NCBI GenBank assembly: GCA_026929865.2
Contig: CM049408.1
Coordinates: forward strand, 1,984,001 to 2,048,000
Reading direction: 5' to 3'
DNA: 64,000 nucleotides
From: Hyperoplus lanceolatus
Taxonomy: Eukaryota > Chordata > Actinopteri > Uranoscopiformes > Ammodytidae
Shown here: one piece after another, positions 61,471-64,000 of the stretch
How positions within the stretch are numbered: position 1 is the first letter of the stretch
Layout of the letters: the number at the start of each line of letters is the position of its first letter
Program-made: the position numbers and the translations under genes
Notes under the pieces: model-generated
Told to the model about the DNA's origin: nothing
Database searches by the model: none
The model's input: the letters and a program-made list of their open reading frames with translations, nothing else

Positions 61471-62173
61471 TCAAAAAACCTAATGGACATATTTAATAAC
61501 ATAATTAAAAATACCATATTAACGTAAATGTGTACAGTTTTTAATCTTGGCCAGTTTTTACAACTGTTTCACGTTTTTTCTTTGCACAGCTGGTACGTTA
61601 TATGCTTTTCTTTTTTGTGTGTTGAGCAACAAGCAAACCTCATTATTTTCATTAAGGATTTAAAGGATCCGTATTCAATGTGCATATTCGATACTGGGTT
61701 GAGGTTTGTTAACATGCTGTCAAAGCCCTATACTATCCATGGGAGCTCTGACCACAGAAATGTTTGACCATGTTCAACTCCAGTCTACACAGAGGAGATA
61801 TTGCCATCGGACCTATCAAAAATAATTGCTCAAATATTTGTTTCCTCTTTGCCATTGTGCTATTGATAATGTTGAGAAGCAGTAAAGAATAGATAGCATT
61901 TCACTTTGTAGCTGTAATATGGAATGTAGGGATATTCTTCCCTCTCTTAAAGGTATATTAACAGATTTTTCTTAGAGAGGCCATCATTTTTTTATAACAT
62001 CCTCAGTTGAGTTTAAGAAATCACTCGATATTTCAAAGGTGAGTTTATCAGGAATTATGGGAGCAGGGGGCTACTTGTGGTCACAAATAAAATCAGTGAG
62101 TATATCTTTCTATATTTGAACAAGTCAGTTGTTCATAGGGTTCTATTTTTCTAGGGAATACCTCTCAATAGGG

Positions 62174-62905
62174 CTCAACAGTGACCGCCCCCTTTTTAAG
62201 CAGCTCTGGTTCCAGAAGTAAATTTCCCCCATTCAAAACCTCCACTGACATTTTGAACCATTCCTTATGCCAAACGTTTTAACCACGGAACCAAGCTAAC
62301 CAGCAAACCACAACAGTCTGGTGACTATGAAACATTTTATTCTGTGCATTTTTTTTAAACAGAGAAGAAGGCAAAGGTACAAACTGTGAACATAAGTGAA
62401 GGAACTACTCAACCCACAATCCTTGGCAACAGCTAGCTTTTCCCCCAAAAAATGAGCGTTTAGCACGCTTAGCTCAAAATGTACGCAGACCTCATTTCCA
62501 CATTTATCATTTATGATCTGTCGTTTCTCTTTTGCAAAAATAATACGACCGTTATCTACACTTTTAGCAACCGACAGCCTAGTGAGTGGTGGCAGTAAGC
62601 CTAATGTTGCGCTATCTAAACATTTCCATGGTAACAGTGGGCCCAAGCAATCAAAGACGTCGCTTGGACACTATAGGATCATGGGTAGTCATTCTCCCCG
62701 GGATCGCAAATCAACTATTTGTTTTATCTTAAAACTAATTTGATATCATGCACACTCGTATCATCTACAGGAGCATATACCATGGTTTTACCCTCGGGTA
62801 GCTAGCAGTAAGTCTGCCTTGTATTGTTATGATATTATGGCTTATAATCAAATCCGCTATAGAGAAAATGAATTGGATTTTTACTTCCGGAACTGCACTG
62901 TTGAG
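62174..62905. mobile_element. Likely 732-bp inverted-repeat element
   Basis: Ends CTCAACAGTG (62174-62183) and CACTGTTGAG (62896-62905), with looser inner inversion (ggttccagaagtaaattt / tttttacttccggaac). Target duplication not resolved. Confidence 0.45.
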
Positions 62906-63169
62906 GCCTATCATACATGGTGAGGTCACACTGGGTTTAGCCTCTGCTTACTGCATGGAATGCATTTGTAACATCGGTCAACCAGTGAATTGTCATGAAA
63001 AATAATGGTTGATTTTCCAGCAGCCAGATTTTTTACTCTGATGTGACATAAGTTACAAAAAGTGATAGAATTGTCACTGATGCACTGTTCAGTGTTCAGG
63101 CAAATGCTCATACACTCTCTTAAACACACAGCTCTGAATTAAAATATCCAGATCTTAATAGTGCATTTT

Positions 63170-63535
63170 CTAACGTATACCTCTGAGGCGAAGTGAGGGA
63201 CAACGGGCGGATAGCTGTCACTCACGAGATCGTGGCCCTAATTATTCATCCATTTTAACCTCTAAAAGATTTTTTTTTAATTCACCCCCCTCAGTGTTGT
63301 CATGGAGATATGACCTAAACATACAGACTAGAATGGTTTTGTGGAGCAGCCCGTAAATAGGTTTAATAAGACTGTGAAAACGGCCTGTTTAACAAGTGAG
63401 TCAACGAAAAATTGCTCACTCTTGGTACCACCCCCTATTGGCCACCGGAAGGTACTGCAATGTTTGTCACTTCCTCATTGGAGGCTGGTAGACATCGCTG
63501 TGGTTGGGGCTTGGTTTCAGTACATTGTCTGAAAG
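63170..63535 (+). repeat. Second copy of the 33185-33600 repeat
   Basis: Direct copy with the same block order (gtgagggacaacgggcgga ... catggagatatgacctaaac ... cacttcctcattgga ... gttggggcttgg). Confidence 0.75.
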
Positions 63536-64000
63536 GCTACGGTCAGTAAATTCTTATAAAGAAACAACCATCTACAACATAGGACTTTGAGGTTCATAAA
63601 GTTGGCATTTTTTTTAATACTTTATTTTTGGATTTATTTTTAGAGAGAACATACACACACAACTGAAAAAATAAAATGGCGTTCTCTACTTTACTGGTTT
63701 CTGAGGACTCCCAATTACATTGTAAAGGCAAATAAAAAAAATAAAAAGTCAACAAGGTGTCATGTAGGATCCTTCAGTACTGTTATATAGTCAAAGGAAA
63801 GGCTGACATATCTGGTTACATTTTTCTGCTTTCCCTGAAATCTCACAACAAATTTTCTAACGTTTGCATATTTTGACATGATCTATTTTACTCTGAATTA
63901 CTGTTTCAAATAATGGCCTGTTCAGTTTGCAGGGAGGTGACTTTAAAGAGGTGACTTTTGTCATTAAAAGGGTTAATAAAGTGAGGTAATGTTAGCTTCC

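Larger units (their letters stand above)
61471..64000. other. 3' flanking DNA of gabrg1
   Basis: Holds a likely inverted-repeat element (62174-62905) and the second copy of the 33185-33600 repeat (63170-63535). No gene seen. Confidence 0.6.

Overview
This is a gene-sparse stretch of a vertebrate nuclear genome, almost certainly a ray-finned (teleost) fish. The evidence is two split GABA-A receptor genes with vertebrate exon sizes, Rex1/CR1-like and Rex3-like non-LTR elements, many hAT, Tc1 and MITE-type DNA elements, fish-type tRNA-derived SINEs and abundant (TG)n/(CTAT)n microsatellites. The species cannot be named from the sequence.

Layout. Positions 1-35544 hold the 3' six coding exons of gabra2 (GABA-A receptor alpha-2) on the + strand: 574-794, 2164-2246, 2988-3131, 27558-27710, 32257-32459 and 35230-35544. 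The first three coding exons lie off the left edge. Positions 47243-61098 hold a complete nine-exon gabrg1 (gamma-1) on the + strand, 1389 nt giving 462 residues with all phases agreeing. The order and orientation alpha2 then gamma1, head to tail, match the mammalian GABRA4-GABRA2-GABRG1 arrangement. Both products are pentameric ligand-gated chloride channel subunits; the alpha/gamma interface forms the benzodiazepine site.

Most of the rest is mobile DNA. The 24.4 kb intron 6 of gabra2 (3132-27557) contains: (i) a compact, intron-rich minus-strand gene of about 15 exons (9909 down to about 6385) encoding a Gypsy-type DDE integrase (H2C2 finger, D-D-35-E, GPY) followed by a Ulp1/C48 cysteine protease, i.e. 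a Ginger-like DNA transposon gene; (ii) a non-LTR retrotransposon (about 11.68-19.95 kb) with a 2A-like motif, AP endonuclease and reverse transcriptase, split by two hAT elements that each carry a perfect 8-bp target duplication; (iii) an array of about 1.1-1.3 kb repeat units with tRNA-like segments (20.79-23.49 kb), with related pieces on the left at 3.8-5.2 and 10.8-11.6 kb; (iv) a Rex3-like tail interrupted by a 975-bp inverted-repeat element. Introns 7 and 8, the 11.7 kb intergenic region and the gabrg1 introns carry MITEs, SINEs, a SINE-derived 31-bp minisatellite, a large palindrome and nested hAT copies.

Most interesting items: the integrase+Ulp1 gene, in which visible lesions fall in or at the end of the integrase half while the protease half stays open across seven exons; the 2A motif and the YADN active site in the LINE; the SINE-to-minisatellite expansion; a GC-AG intron in gabrg1; and a Phe in gabrg1 at the benzodiazepine-site position where mammalian gamma1 has Ile.
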